A stretch of DNA of 16,426 nt from a bacterium UBP3_UBA6266 (lineage in GTDB: Bacteria > Auribacterota > UBA6266). This document shows, piece after piece, positions 1 to 7,166 of this stretch. The translations under genes were made by a program, and so were the position numbers. The DNA is taken from the NCBI GenBank assembly GCA_002440765.1, contig DJVC01000064.1, positions 1-16,426 on the forward strand, read 5' to 3'. Numbering within the stretch: the first letter of the stretch is position 1; every line of letters begins with the position of its first letter. Below the pieces are notes generated by a model. It worked only from the letters and a program-made list of their open reading frames with translations, had not been told where the DNA came from and ran no database searches.

Positions 1-166
1 CCGGTACCCATACAATATCTATATCCTTCTCACCCGCCCCATGTCTTGTAAGACAGTCACTGGCTCCCTCGATCAGCTTGGCAGTAATAAATTCATTAAA
101 CCTGCCTACAACCAACGCGATTTTCTTTCCCGACGCATTAAGTTTACCGCTGATAATTTTTCCCAT
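1..166 (-). CDS. ribH: 6,7-dimethyl-8-ribityllumazine synthase, 3' part outside window
   Basis: Lumazine synthase condenses 5-amino-6-ribitylamino-uracil with 3,4-dihydroxy-2-butanone 4-phosphate, the penultimate step of riboflavin synthesis in the cytoplasm. Only the first 55 codons are present. They read [15 protein letters not shown] followed by [26 protein letters not shown] and DIDIVWVP. This is the family's N-terminal strand, with the Phe-Asn of the substrate pocket at residues 23-24, and it runs up to the expected GAFE loop just beyond the window edge. The ATG at 164-166 is preceded by a strong GGAGG at 173-177. It lies 15 bp after the ribBA stop, so the two genes are one operon under the upstream FMN riboswitch. 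The stretch is too short for the ORF list but the family match is clear. Confidence 0.93.
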   Translation of the reverse strand, partial: MGKIISGKLNASGKKIALVVGRFNEFITAKLIEGASDCLTRHGAGEKDIDIVWVP

Positions 167-181
167 TACACACCTCCGTTA

Positions 182-1387
182 TCATTCTTTTATGTTCAGA
201 AAATGACCCATTCTGTTTTTCTTGGTAAGCAAATACTTCTTATTATATCTGTTAACTTTACTGATTAACGGTTTTCTTCCCACAATTTTTATTCCGTATC
301 CCTCCAGTCCGACGATTTTCCTCGGATTATTTGTCAATAAGATAATATTCCCCACTCCGATATCTTCAAGAATCTGGGCTCCGATGCCATAATCACGAAG
401 ATCATCTTCAAACCCCAATTTTATGTTGGCTTCTACTGTATCATATCCTTTGTCCTGCAATAAATAAGCTTTTAACTTGTTGATAAGGCCTATTCCCCTT
501 CCTTCCTGCCTCATGTACAGGATAACGCCTTTTTCCTTCTCCGCAATTTTCTGCATAGATTGTTCAAGCTGACTTCCGCAATCACATCTCATGGATTTAA
601 AAACATCCCCGGTTAAACATTCCGAATGGACTCTCACCAGTGTAGGAGTCGCCCTGTCAAATTTTCCCATTACAAGCGCGACATGCTGCTGTCCATCTAT
701 GCTGGATGAATACCCTATCATCCTAAAAATTCCGAATTTTGTGGGCAAATTGGTTTCAACCTCTCTTTTGATAAATTTTTCAGTCTTGTGCCTGTGTTTT
801 ATAAGGTTTTCTATTGATGAAATTTTAAGTTTGTATTTTCCGGCAAATTTTTCCAGTTCAGGCAGTCTGGCCATGCTTCCGTCGGGATTTAAAATTTCAC
901 ATATCACACCGACCGTATTTAACCCTGCCAGCTTAAGGTAATCAACCGCAGCTTCTGTATGCCCCGCTCTTACAAGGACACCGCCTTCACGGGCTTTCAG
1001 AGGAAAAATATGCCCCGGCACTACAAAATCAGACGGAGCGGATTTATCATCCGCAAGTAACTTTATGGTTTTTGCGCGGTCAAAAGCGGATATGCCGGTA
1101 GAAACTCCGTTCCTGGCATCGACAGAAACCGTAAACGCTGTCTTATAAGTATCGGCATTTATTCTAACCATGGGATCCAGATTAAGTTTATCTATCCTGT
1201 CGGGTGACATGGGAACACAAATGAGCCCTTTTCCGTGGGACAGCATGAAATTTATAGCCTCAGGCGAAACATTTTCGGCAGCCATTACCAGGTCACCCTC
1301 GTTTTCGCGGTTCTCATCGTCAACAAGGATAACCATCCTGCCCGCTTTAAGTTCCGGAATTATCTCTTCAACACTGTTGAATTTCAT
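182..1387 (-). CDS. ribBA: Bifunctional 3,4-dihydroxy-2-butanone-4-phosphate synthase / GTP cyclohydrolase II
   Basis: This 401-residue fusion makes both precursors of riboflavin: DHBP from ribulose 5-phosphate (N-terminal half) and the pyrimidine precursor from GTP (C-terminal half). The RibB domain, about residues 1-200, carries the acidic [11 protein letters not shown] loop (23-33) and HTEAAVD (143-149). The RibA domain, about 205-401, has the zinc-binding cysteines C257, C268 and C270 in SECLTGD...RCDCG, then [11 protein letters not shown] (291-301) and LLTNNPRK (350-357). The length is normal for RibBA and both active sites look complete. The last 30 residues ([19 protein letters not shown]) differ from the usual VPL...PNEYN...YL.TK wording but align to it. 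The ATG follows a short GAAGG Shine-Dalgarno only about 4 nt away. Transcription starts far upstream, through an FMN riboswitch and terminator, and ribH follows 15 bp downstream. Confidence 0.96.
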   Translation of the reverse strand: MKFNSVEEIIPELKAGRMVILVDDENRENEGDLVMAAENVSPEAINFMLSHGKGLICVPMSPDRIDKLNLDPMVRINADTYKTAFTVSVDARNGVSTGISAFDRAKTIKLLADDKSAPSDFVVPGHIFPLKAREGGVLVRAGHTEAAVDYLKLAGLNTVGVICEILNPDGSMARLPELEKFAGKYKLKISSIENLIKHRHKTEKFIKREVETNLPTKFGIFRMIGYSSSIDGQQHVALVMGKFDRATPTLVRVHSECLTGDVFKSMRCDCGSQLEQSMQKIAEKEKGVILYMRQEGRGIGLINKLKAYLLQDKGYDTVEANIKLGFEDDLRDYGIGAQILEDIGVGNIILLTNNPRKIVGLEGYGIKIVGRKPLISKVNRYNKKYLLTKKNRMGHFLNIKE

Positions 1388-1471
1388 ATGACCTTCGCTT
1401 TACATTAAATCAAAAAAACTTTAAAAATTTCTTAACCAATTATTTTTATTCTTTACTATCCTTATCCTTTC

Positions 1472-1503
1472 AAAAAAAAAAGCCCCGAAGCATGCTTCAG
1501 AGC
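1472..1503 (-). terminator. Intrinsic terminator of the FMN riboswitch (attenuator)
   Basis: On the minus-strand RNA, GCUCUGAAG-CAUG-CUUCGGGGC forms a 9-bp stem with two G-U pairs (1482-1503) and is followed at once by ten U residues (1472-1481). It lies between the FMN aptamer and the ribBA start, about 85 nt before the coding sequence. This is a textbook rho-independent attenuator. Its 5' arm (1495-1503) is also complementary to the 5' strand of the aptamer at 1641-1649, so it can be opened by an alternative pairing when FMN is absent. Confidence 0.93.
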
Positions 1504-1525
1504 GTAAGATAGTTCAGTAAAAACG

Positions 1526-1651
1526 CCTTCTTCCATCCGGACTTTAACCGTCGGCTCCGGAATCACACCGGATCAGTTCCTTTGGGAACTCGCGGGCTTG
1601 CCTCGTTATGAGGTTTACCGCCGGTCGGGACTTACACCCCGCCCTGAAGAC
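1526..1651 (-). promoter_or_regulatory. FMN riboswitch (RFN element)
   Basis: The minus-strand transcript contains the conserved RFN blocks in order: CUUCAGGGCGGGGUG and UAAGUCCC, then ACCGGCGGUA, a P3 hairpin CCUC-AUAAC-GAGG, AGCCCGCGAG, a variable hairpin GUUCC-CAAA-GGAAC, GAUCCGGUGUGAUUCCGG, AGCCGACGG, and finally UUAAAGUCCGGAUGGAAGAAG, which closes P1. This aptamer family binds flavin mononucleotide. A terminator starts 22 nt downstream and ribBA-ribH follow, so FMN is expected to shut off the operon by premature termination. All peripheral stems can be drawn from the sequence, and I see no disruption of the conserved junction bases. Confidence 0.97.
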
Positions 1652-1657
1652 TTAATT

Positions 1658-1685
1658 ATGTTATCACAATAATTCATTATGTCAA
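1658..1685 (-). promoter_or_regulatory. Probable sigma-70-type promoter of the ribBA-ribH operon
   Basis: On the minus strand a perfect TTGACA (-35; plus-strand 1680-1685) is followed after 16 nt by TAACAT (1658-1663, 4 of 6 matches). CATAAT (1655-1660, 5 of 6) is an alternative -10 with a long 19-nt spacer. Either places the transcription start a few bases before the riboswitch P1 strand at about 1650, as expected for a riboswitch leader. The -35 box is excellent and the -10 choice is uncertain. The box faces the -35 of the divergent lrp promoter, with only 15 bp between them. Confidence 0.68.
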
Positions 1686-1700
1686 TATCATAAATATATT

Positions 1701-1729
1701 TTGACTATTTATATAACTGTATTTATACT
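1701..1729 (+). promoter_or_regulatory. Probable sigma-70-type promoter of the lrp-aminotransferase unit
   Basis: TTGACT (1701-1706) and TATACT (1724-1729) are separated by 17 bp; each differs from consensus at one position. The predicted start near 1736 gives a leader of about 30 nt carrying GGTGGAGG (1752-1759) before the regulator's ATG. The whole intergenic stretch is strongly AT-rich, as is common for Lrp-type operators, so autoregulation here is plausible but not shown. Confidence 0.72.
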
Positions 1730-1764
1730 ACACATAAATAATCATAATTACGGTGGAGGTTATT

Positions 1765-2253
1765 ATGGATGAAATATTAGAGATATTGGAGAAAGACGCA
1801 AGGACTACGCCTGAAGAAATTGCCAAAATGATAAAAAAAAGCACACAATATGTAAAAAAAGCAATTTCCGAATATGAAAAAAAAGGAATAATCATCAAAT
1901 ACAAGGCTGTCATAAATAAAGAGCTCCTGAAAGATGAGAGCTGCACGGATGTACTGGCGTTGATAGAGGTAAACATCTCTCCCGAAAGAGGTTCGGGATT
2001 CGACAAGGTTGCAGAGAGAATATACAGTTTTCCCGAGGTAAAAAGCTGTTATCTGCTCTCCGGCGGATATGACCTCCTGTTGATAATAGCGGGAAAAAGC
2101 ATACACACTATAGGTAATTTTGTGGCGGAAAAACTTTCGACGATAGACCATGTGCGCGGAACCCAGACTCATTTTATATTAAAAAAGTATAAGGAAAGCG
2201 GAGACATCCTCCGTAGAATAATAAAAGACAAGAGAATCGCTATTTCCATGTGA
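1765..2253 (+). CDS. Lrp/AsnC family transcriptional regulator
   Basis: This is a 162-residue DNA-binding regulator of the feast/famine family. Residues 1-50 form the winged helix-turn-helix (EEIAKMIKKSTQYVKKAISEYEKKGIIIKYKAVIN). Residues about 62-140 form the RAM ligand-binding and oligomerisation domain, with VLALIEVNI, the FPEVKSCYLLSGGYDLLLII segment (89-108) and a closing THFILKKY strand. The length is normal. I chose the ATG at 1765 because GGAGG at 1755-1759 sits 5 nt upstream; an in-frame GTG at 1753 would bury that ribosome site inside the gene. The next gene overlaps it by 4 bp (GTGA), so regulator and aminotransferase are probably co-translated. Its likely effector is an amino acid or keto acid handled by that enzyme. 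This is inferred from the pairing alone. No specific symbol is justified. Confidence 0.92.
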   Translation: MDEILEILEKDARTTPEEIAKMIKKSTQYVKKAISEYEKKGIIIKYKAVINKELLKDESCTDVLALIEVNISPERGSGFDKVAERIYSFPEVKSCYLLSGGYDLLLIIAGKSIHTIGNFVAEKLSTIDHVRGTQTHFILKKYKESGDILRRIIKDKRIAISM

Positions 2254-3440
2254 AAGTTACAGGTAAAGTTACAGGTATGGTTAAAAAGATCTCAGATAAA
2301 GTCAGATTCTTAAAGCCTTCCGGCATCAGGGAATTCTTTGATCTGGTAATCGGAATGGACGATGTCATTTCTCTGGGTGTGGGTGAACCCGACTTTACCA
2401 CACCCTGGAATATAATAGAATCAGCCATATACTCTTTTGAAAACGGATATACCTCTTACACATCCAATAAAGGTCTGTTTGAATTAAGAGATGAAATTTC
2501 AAAAAATATAAAGAAACGTTATGGAATAAATTACAATCCCGAAACAGAAATATTGATTACTGTCGGAGTCAGCGAAGGAAACGACCTCGCGATGAGAGCT
2601 ATTTTAAATAAAGGGGATGAGGTGATTATCCATGAACCCTGCTATGTGGCCTATGAACCGCTGATAACACTATCGGACGGAAAAGCAGTTATTATCAAAA
2701 CTTCGGCCGAAAACGGGTTCAAACTTCTCCCCGAAGATATCAAAAACGTGTTATCGAAAAAAACAAAAGCTATACTTTTTAATTATCCCTGTAACCCCAC
2801 AGGGGCCTCTTATACAAAAAAAGAGCTTACAGCCATAGCAAATGCGCTTAAAAACAGGGATGTCATCATTATAACCGATGAAATTTACGGGGATTTAACC
2901 TATGATTTCGAACATATCCCTCTCATCACATTGCCGGGAATGAAAGAGAAAACCCTATACCTTAACGGTTTTTCCAAGGCTTATTCCATGACCGGCTGGA
3001 GGATAGGATATGCATGCGGCCCCGAATGGCTGATTTCCGCAATGAACAAAATCCATCAATACACGATGTTATGCGCTCCTATTACAGGCCAAATCGCTTC
3101 AATAGAGGCTTTAAAAAGAAGCTATGCCTCTGTCCTGGAAATGAAAAACGAATATAGAAGAAGAAGAAATTTGTTTATTAACGGCCTTAATGAAATAGGT
3201 CTTCAGGCCCATATGCCCGAAGGGGCTTTTTACTCCTTTGCGTCCATAAAGAAAACCGGTATGGACTCGAATACATTTGCAAAAAAACTTCTCCATTCCG
3301 AAAAGGTAGCCGTTGTCCCCGGAACAGCTTTTGGCGACGGATATGACGACTTCATAAGAATGTGCTACGCGACAAGCATCGATAAACTGAAAGAGGCTTT
3401 GCTGCGGATTGGAAGGTTTGTTAAAAAATCCGGAAAATAA
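2250..3440 (+). CDS. PLP-dependent class I/II aminotransferase (AspC/PatA-like)
   Basis: This is a fold-type I aminotransferase that moves an amino group between an amino acid and a 2-oxo acid using pyridoxal phosphate. Visible family marks are LKPSGIREFFDL near the start, SLGVGEPDFTTP, the NYPCNPTGA turn, DEIYGDLTYD, and the cofactor lysine in NGFSKAYSMTGWRIGYACGP (codon 2976-2978, K243 counting from the GTG). A C-terminal FIRMCYATS carries the carboxylate-binding arginine. The outer start is a GTG at 2250 overlapping the regulator's TGA (GTGA), which suggests translational coupling. An ATG at 2277 would give 387 residues and a more family-like MVKKISDKVRFLKPSG start; neither has a strong Shine-Dalgarno. 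Aspartate/aromatic, alanine and N-acetyl-diaminopimelate aminotransferases share this architecture, so the substrate is left open. Confidence 0.9.
   Translation: MKVTGKVTGMVKKISDKVRFLKPSGIREFFDLVIGMDDVISLGVGEPDFTTPWNIIESAIYSFENGYTSYTSNKGLFELRDEISKNIKKRYGINYNPETEILITVGVSEGNDLAMRAILNKGDEVIIHEPCYVAYEPLITLSDGKAVIIKTSAENGFKLLPEDIKNVLSKKTKAILFNYPCNPTGASYTKKELTAIANALKNRDVIIITDEIYGDLTYDFEHIPLITLPGMKEKTLYLNGFSKAYSMTGWRIGYACGPEWLISAMNKIHQYTMLCAPITGQIASIEALKRSYASVLEMKNEYRRRRNLFINGLNEIGLQAHMPEGAFYSFASIKKTGMDSNTFAKKLLHSEKVAVVPGTAFGDGYDDFIRMCYATSIDKLKEALLRIGRFVKKSGK
2253..2276 (+). repeat. Perfect 12-bp tandem duplication at the aminotransferase 5' end
   Basis: The unit AAAGTTACAGGT occurs twice in direct succession (2253-2264 and 2265-2276), exactly between the regulator stop codon and the in-frame ATG at 2277. 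If translation starts at the overlapping GTG at 2250, it encodes KVTGKVTG, which is not a usual start for this family. It may be a recent slippage duplication affecting the spacing of a weak ribosome site (AGGT). Confidence 0.85.
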
Positions 3441-3448
3441 CGGCTTTA

Positions 3449-6400
3449 TCAAGCGGATGCGACTTCCGGCTCTTTTCCCGCAAATTTAACCGATACAACT
3501 TTAGAAATCCCCTTTTCTTCCATTGTAATGCCGTACATAACATCGCTGATACCTATTGTTTTCTTGTTATGTGTAATGATTATGAACTGTGTATTAACCG
3601 TAAAATCTCTTAAAAGGTTAACGAATCTCATGATATTTGATTCATCCAGGGGGGCATCTATTTCATCAAGGACACAAAACGGACTCGGTCTGACCTTAAA
3701 CAGGGCAAACATCAAAGCTATCGCGGTTAAAGCAGATTCGCCGCCGGACAATTGAGATATATGTCTGAGTTTTTTGCCCGGAGGTGTTGCCATCACATCT
3801 ATACCCGCTTCAAGCACATCCCCTTCTCCGACAAAACACAAATCCGATTTGCCGCCTCCGAATAAAATATTGAAAGTCTCCCTGAAATTAGACCTTATTG
3901 ATTCAAATGTTTCGGTAAAAAGTTTTCTGGTTGTAGCATTAATAGTCCTTATAGCGGTGTGAAGAGATTCTTTCGCTTTAAGAAGATCTTCATGCTGCTC
4001 AGTTAAAAATCTCAGTCTCTCTTCAAGTTCCTCGCATTCCTCTATCGCGCCCAGACTGACAGGCCCGATGGATTCTTTCTTCCTCTTTAATTCCGATATT
4101 CTCGTTTCCATCTGGTCCCAGTCTGTCCCGCTGAAATCAAAATCATTATTGATGTCAAGGTCAGCTTTATATTCTTCCCAAATATTATCCTTTAAATTTT
4201 TCATGTTAAGTTTGTATTCCGTAACCTTGACCTCGATATCCCTGCCCTCCTCCTGAAGCAGACTCATGGAATTCCTTTTTCCCGACAACTTATCCTCCAT
4301 CTGTTTTATCATTTCAGATAAGGAGTTTTTCTTCCCAAGGATCTTCTGTTCCTCGGCGTCGGACCGGCTTAACTCGTTTTCCGTGGATTTTATCTCTTCC
4401 GCAGATAATATATTTTCTTCAGCCAATTTTTCTGTTCTTTCCCCGGATGCCGTTAACTCCATTTTTACCCGGTCTAATCTTGATGTGTAATCTTCTTTGG
4501 CAGAAGCAATCGTTGCCGCTCTCTGCTTAACAGAATCTTCCCTGAACTTCAGTTCGTTCTGGGTAATTTTAAAAGAAGTAAGCTGTTCCATTATATCGTT
4601 TTTATTATCTTCCAGCCGGCCCATTTCCTGATCATAATCATCGATTGATTTTTTAATGCTGTCCGATTCCCTGGATGTTTGTTCCAGAGACAGCTTTAAT
4701 TCGCTTCTTTCCTCAAGCACTTCCGCCTTTTCCGCCGATAAGAAATTTATTTCGGAATGCAATCTTTCTCTATCCGAATTATACTGGGTTATCAGGCTTT
4801 GAAGACGGGCAACTTCAAAATTCATATTTGCAAGATTAATCTCATTTTTATAAAGTTCTGAATTTATATCTTTGGAATGCCCGACGAGAAGCGCGTTTTC
4901 GGAGTCAATCTGTTCGTATGAAGAATCCAGATCGTTCAACTTTCCCTCAATATTTTTTATTTCATCCCGAAGGCGGAGGATCTGGGATTCTCTTGCTACA
5001 ACTCCCTGTAAAACGCTCTCGTTTTCTCCTCCTGAAATCAGGCATCTGGAAGAAACATACTCACCTGATTTTGTGGCTATATCGCAGGGAAAATTATGCT
5101 TTTTGGAAGCCGCCAGCGCTGTATCAATATCATGGAAGACCACTACATCCCCGAGCAGGTAGTTTATTACATCATTATATCTTTGTTCGAATTTTACAAA
5201 ATCAAGTATATGACCTATAAAACCTTCTTCATTCTGCAGCACGGAAACATTGAACCTATCAATGACTTTCGGATTATTAATTGCGACAAAAGTAGCTCTC
5301 CCCTTGGAATTCTTTTTAATATGCTCCAGCGCCCTGGTGCCCTCCTCTACCGAACCGCTGATAACAACCTGAGCGTTGGAACCCAGAGCAACTTCAAATG
5401 CCAGTTCAAAACCATTTTCTACCTGTATTATCTCCGATACCGGACCGATAATACCTTCAAGAAGATTTGAATCCCTGGAGGCCCTGAGTATATCTTTCAC
5501 GCCCTCATAAAAGCCCTCGTACTTTTTCTTCAAATCCATCAATACTTCAAGCTTTGAATTTTTCTCCGCCTTCTGCTTCTGAAGGTTTATTCTGTCATGC
5601 TCAATTGAGCTTATCCTCTCCTGTTTTGAGGCCAGCTCAGATTCAACATCCTGAATTTCCTTTTTGATCTTCTTTGTATGCTGCTGCTGCCTTTGCAAAT
5701 CAGCCGTTTTGATTTTCAGGTCGCGGTTAATATTCTCTATTTTCGAATCAAGCTCGCCGGACTCAACCCTGAACCTTTTTTCTCTTAAAACAATATCTCT
5801 TTCCCTTTGGTCGATTACGATAATTTCGTTTTTGCACTTTGTGTTTAAACTCAATACCTCTATCGACTTTTCTTTGCTTTGTCTTATTTCGGATGTTTTT
5901 CTGTTAATTTCGGCATTTATTTTCGTCAGATTCTCTGAAACCGAGTTGACTTTTCCGTTAATATCATTTATTTGAAGCGTAATCTGACGGATATCATCGC
6001 AAACATTCTTCTCCTTTTCTTCAAGCTCGCCGGCTTTTTTCTCAAGATCCGCCAGTTCGGCTTTTTTAAGATCTGAATTCTTCTTTATTTCTTCCATTCT
6101 CTCTTTGTTATAAGCCACTTTGGTCTTAAGATTTTCGCTCCTTTTCGCCAATTCAAACTTATTTTCCCTTATTTCGCTTATTTTCGAGAGAATGCCGTCA
6201 AGTTCAATCCTGCTCCTGTTTATATCTTTTTCCACGGATGACAATTCTTCATGTAACTGCTTTTCATTCTCGTCATAATTTAAGGATTTTTCCTTTAATA
6301 CGGCAAACGCTTCTTTCATTTCGCCATATTTATAAGCCGCTGTTCTTACCTCAAGTTCTCTCAGTTCATCATCAACATCTTTATATTTCTGCGCTTTCGT

Positions 6401-7027
6401 GGCCTGCCGTTTAACCGAATTTATCTGCCTTTTAACTTCGCTTATGATATCCCCAAGCCTTAATAAATTTGATTCCGTATACTCAAGTTTTCTTAAAGCT
6501 TCATTTTTTTTGCTCTTATATTTAGTTATTCCCGCGGCTTCCTCAAAAAGATAGCGTCTTTCCTCCGGTTTCGACTTCAATATCTCATCCATTCTGCCCT
6601 GGCCCATTACAGAATAGGCGCTAAGCCCCAGGCCTGTGCCCATTATCAATTCGTTGATATCTTTAAGCCTGCAGATATTGTTATTTATCAGATATTCGCT
6701 TTCTCCCGAGCGGAATAATCTTCTTGTCACTGTAATTTCATTATATCCCAGTTCCATGGTTGAATCGGCATCACCCAGCGTTAAAGACACTTCCGAGAGA
6801 CCCACAGGTTTTCTTTCAGCCGTACCGTCAAAAATAATATCTTCCATTTTTGAGCCGCGAAGCGTTTTGGCGCTCTGTTCACCCAGAACCCATTGTATTG
6901 CATCGGATATATTGCTTTTTCCGCAGCCGTTAGGCCCGACAACAGCTGTTGTTCCGGGCTCAAAATTAAGAACAGTTTTATCGGCAAAAGATTTAAAGCC
7001 TGACAATTCAAGACGTTTAAAATACAT
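3449..7027 (-). CDS. smc: Chromosome segregation protein SMC (condensin ATPase)
   Basis: SMC is the ATPase of bacterial condensin. With ScpA and ScpB it compacts and separates sister chromosomes. The 1192-residue length matches bacterial SMC. Visible in order are Walker A GPNGCGKS (31-38); the Q-loop glutamine in AYSVMGQGRMDEIL (143); a long coiled coil (about 170-500); a hinge (about 502-680, LLEGIIGPVSEII to CLISGGE) with glycine-rich turns; a second coiled coil to about 1000; the C motif LSGGES (1093-1098); Walker B ending VLDEIDAPLDESN, with catalytic E1122; and the switch histidine in IIITHNKKT (1153). The C motif has Ser where Lys or Arg usually follows LSGGE. The ATG is preceded by GGAGG. 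A 139-bp AT-rich gap separates smc from etfA upstream. Its 3' end converges on the aminotransferase with 8 bp between them. scpA, scpB and ftsY are not in the window. Confidence 0.97.
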   Translation of the reverse strand: MYFKRLELSGFKSFADKTVLNFEPGTTAVVGPNGCGKSNISDAIQWVLGEQSAKTLRGSKMEDIIFDGTAERKPVGLSEVSLTLGDADSTMELGYNEITVTRRLFRSGESEYLINNNICRLKDINELIMGTGLGLSAYSVMGQGRMDEILKSKPEERRYLFEEAAGITKYKSKKNEALRKLEYTESNLLRLGDIISEVKRQINSVKRQATKAQKYKDVDDELRELEVRTAAYKYGEMKEAFAVLKEKSLNYDENEKQLHEELSSVEKDINRSRIELDGILSKISEIRENKFELAKRSENLKTKVAYNKERMEEIKKNSDLKKAELADLEKKAGELEEKEKNVCDDIRQITLQINDINGKVNSVSENLTKINAEINRKTSEIRQSKEKSIEVLSLNTKCKNEIIVIDQRERDIVLREKRFRVESGELDSKIENINRDLKIKTADLQRQQQHTKKIKKEIQDVESELASKQERISSIEHDRINLQKQKAEKNSKLEVLMDLKKKYEGFYEGVKDILRASRDSNLLEGIIGPVSEIIQVENGFELAFEVALGSNAQVVISGSVEEGTRALEHIKKNSKGRATFVAINNPKVIDRFNVSVLQNEEGFIGHILDFVKFEQRYNDVINYLLGDVVVFHDIDTALAASKKHNFPCDIATKSGEYVSSRCLISGGENESVLQGVVARESQILRLRDEIKNIEGKLNDLDSSYEQIDSENALLVGHSKDINSELYKNEINLANMNFEVARLQSLITQYNSDRERLHSEINFLSAEKAEVLEERSELKLSLEQTSRESDSIKKSIDDYDQEMGRLEDNKNDIMEQLTSFKITQNELKFREDSVKQRAATIASAKEDYTSRLDRVKMELTASGERTEKLAEENILSAEEIKSTENELSRSDAEEQKILGKKNSLSEMIKQMEDKLSGKRNSMSLLQEEGRDIEVKVTEYKLNMKNLKDNIWEEYKADLDINNDFDFSGTDWDQMETRISELKRKKESIGPVSLGAIEECEELEERLRFLTEQHEDLLKAKESLHTAIRTINATTRKLFTETFESIRSNFRETFNILFGGGKSDLCFVGEGDVLEAGIDVMATPPGKKLRHISQLSGGESALTAIALMFALFKVRPSPFCVLDEIDAPLDESNIMRFVNLLRDFTVNTQFIIITHNKKTIGISDVMYGITMEEKGISKVVSVKFAGKEPEVASA

Positions 7028-7065
7028 TATTATTACCTCCGGATACTATTAGAACAATTTTTTAA

Positions 7066-7094
7066 AAAATACTATATATTGGAGGAATAATCAA
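7066..7094 (-). promoter_or_regulatory. Possible promoter of smc
   Basis: In the 139-bp gap upstream of smc, the minus strand carries TTGATT (plus-strand 7089-7094), a 17-nt spacer and TATTTT (7066-7071), each matching the sigma-70 consensus at 4 of 6 positions. The gap is AT-rich and has no convincing terminator after etfA, so smc may be read both from upstream and from here. The call is weak because such boxes arise by chance in AT-rich DNA. Confidence 0.3.
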
Positions 7095-7166
7095 GTAAAA
7101 ATACAATATTTTGTGGGAGAGATACACATATACACAACCGATGGGATATTTAATATGGAGATTTCT

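Noticed and set aside
591..941. Plus-strand open frame (116 codons) opposite ribBA
   Set aside because: A shadow of the intact ribBA reading frame with no independent support.
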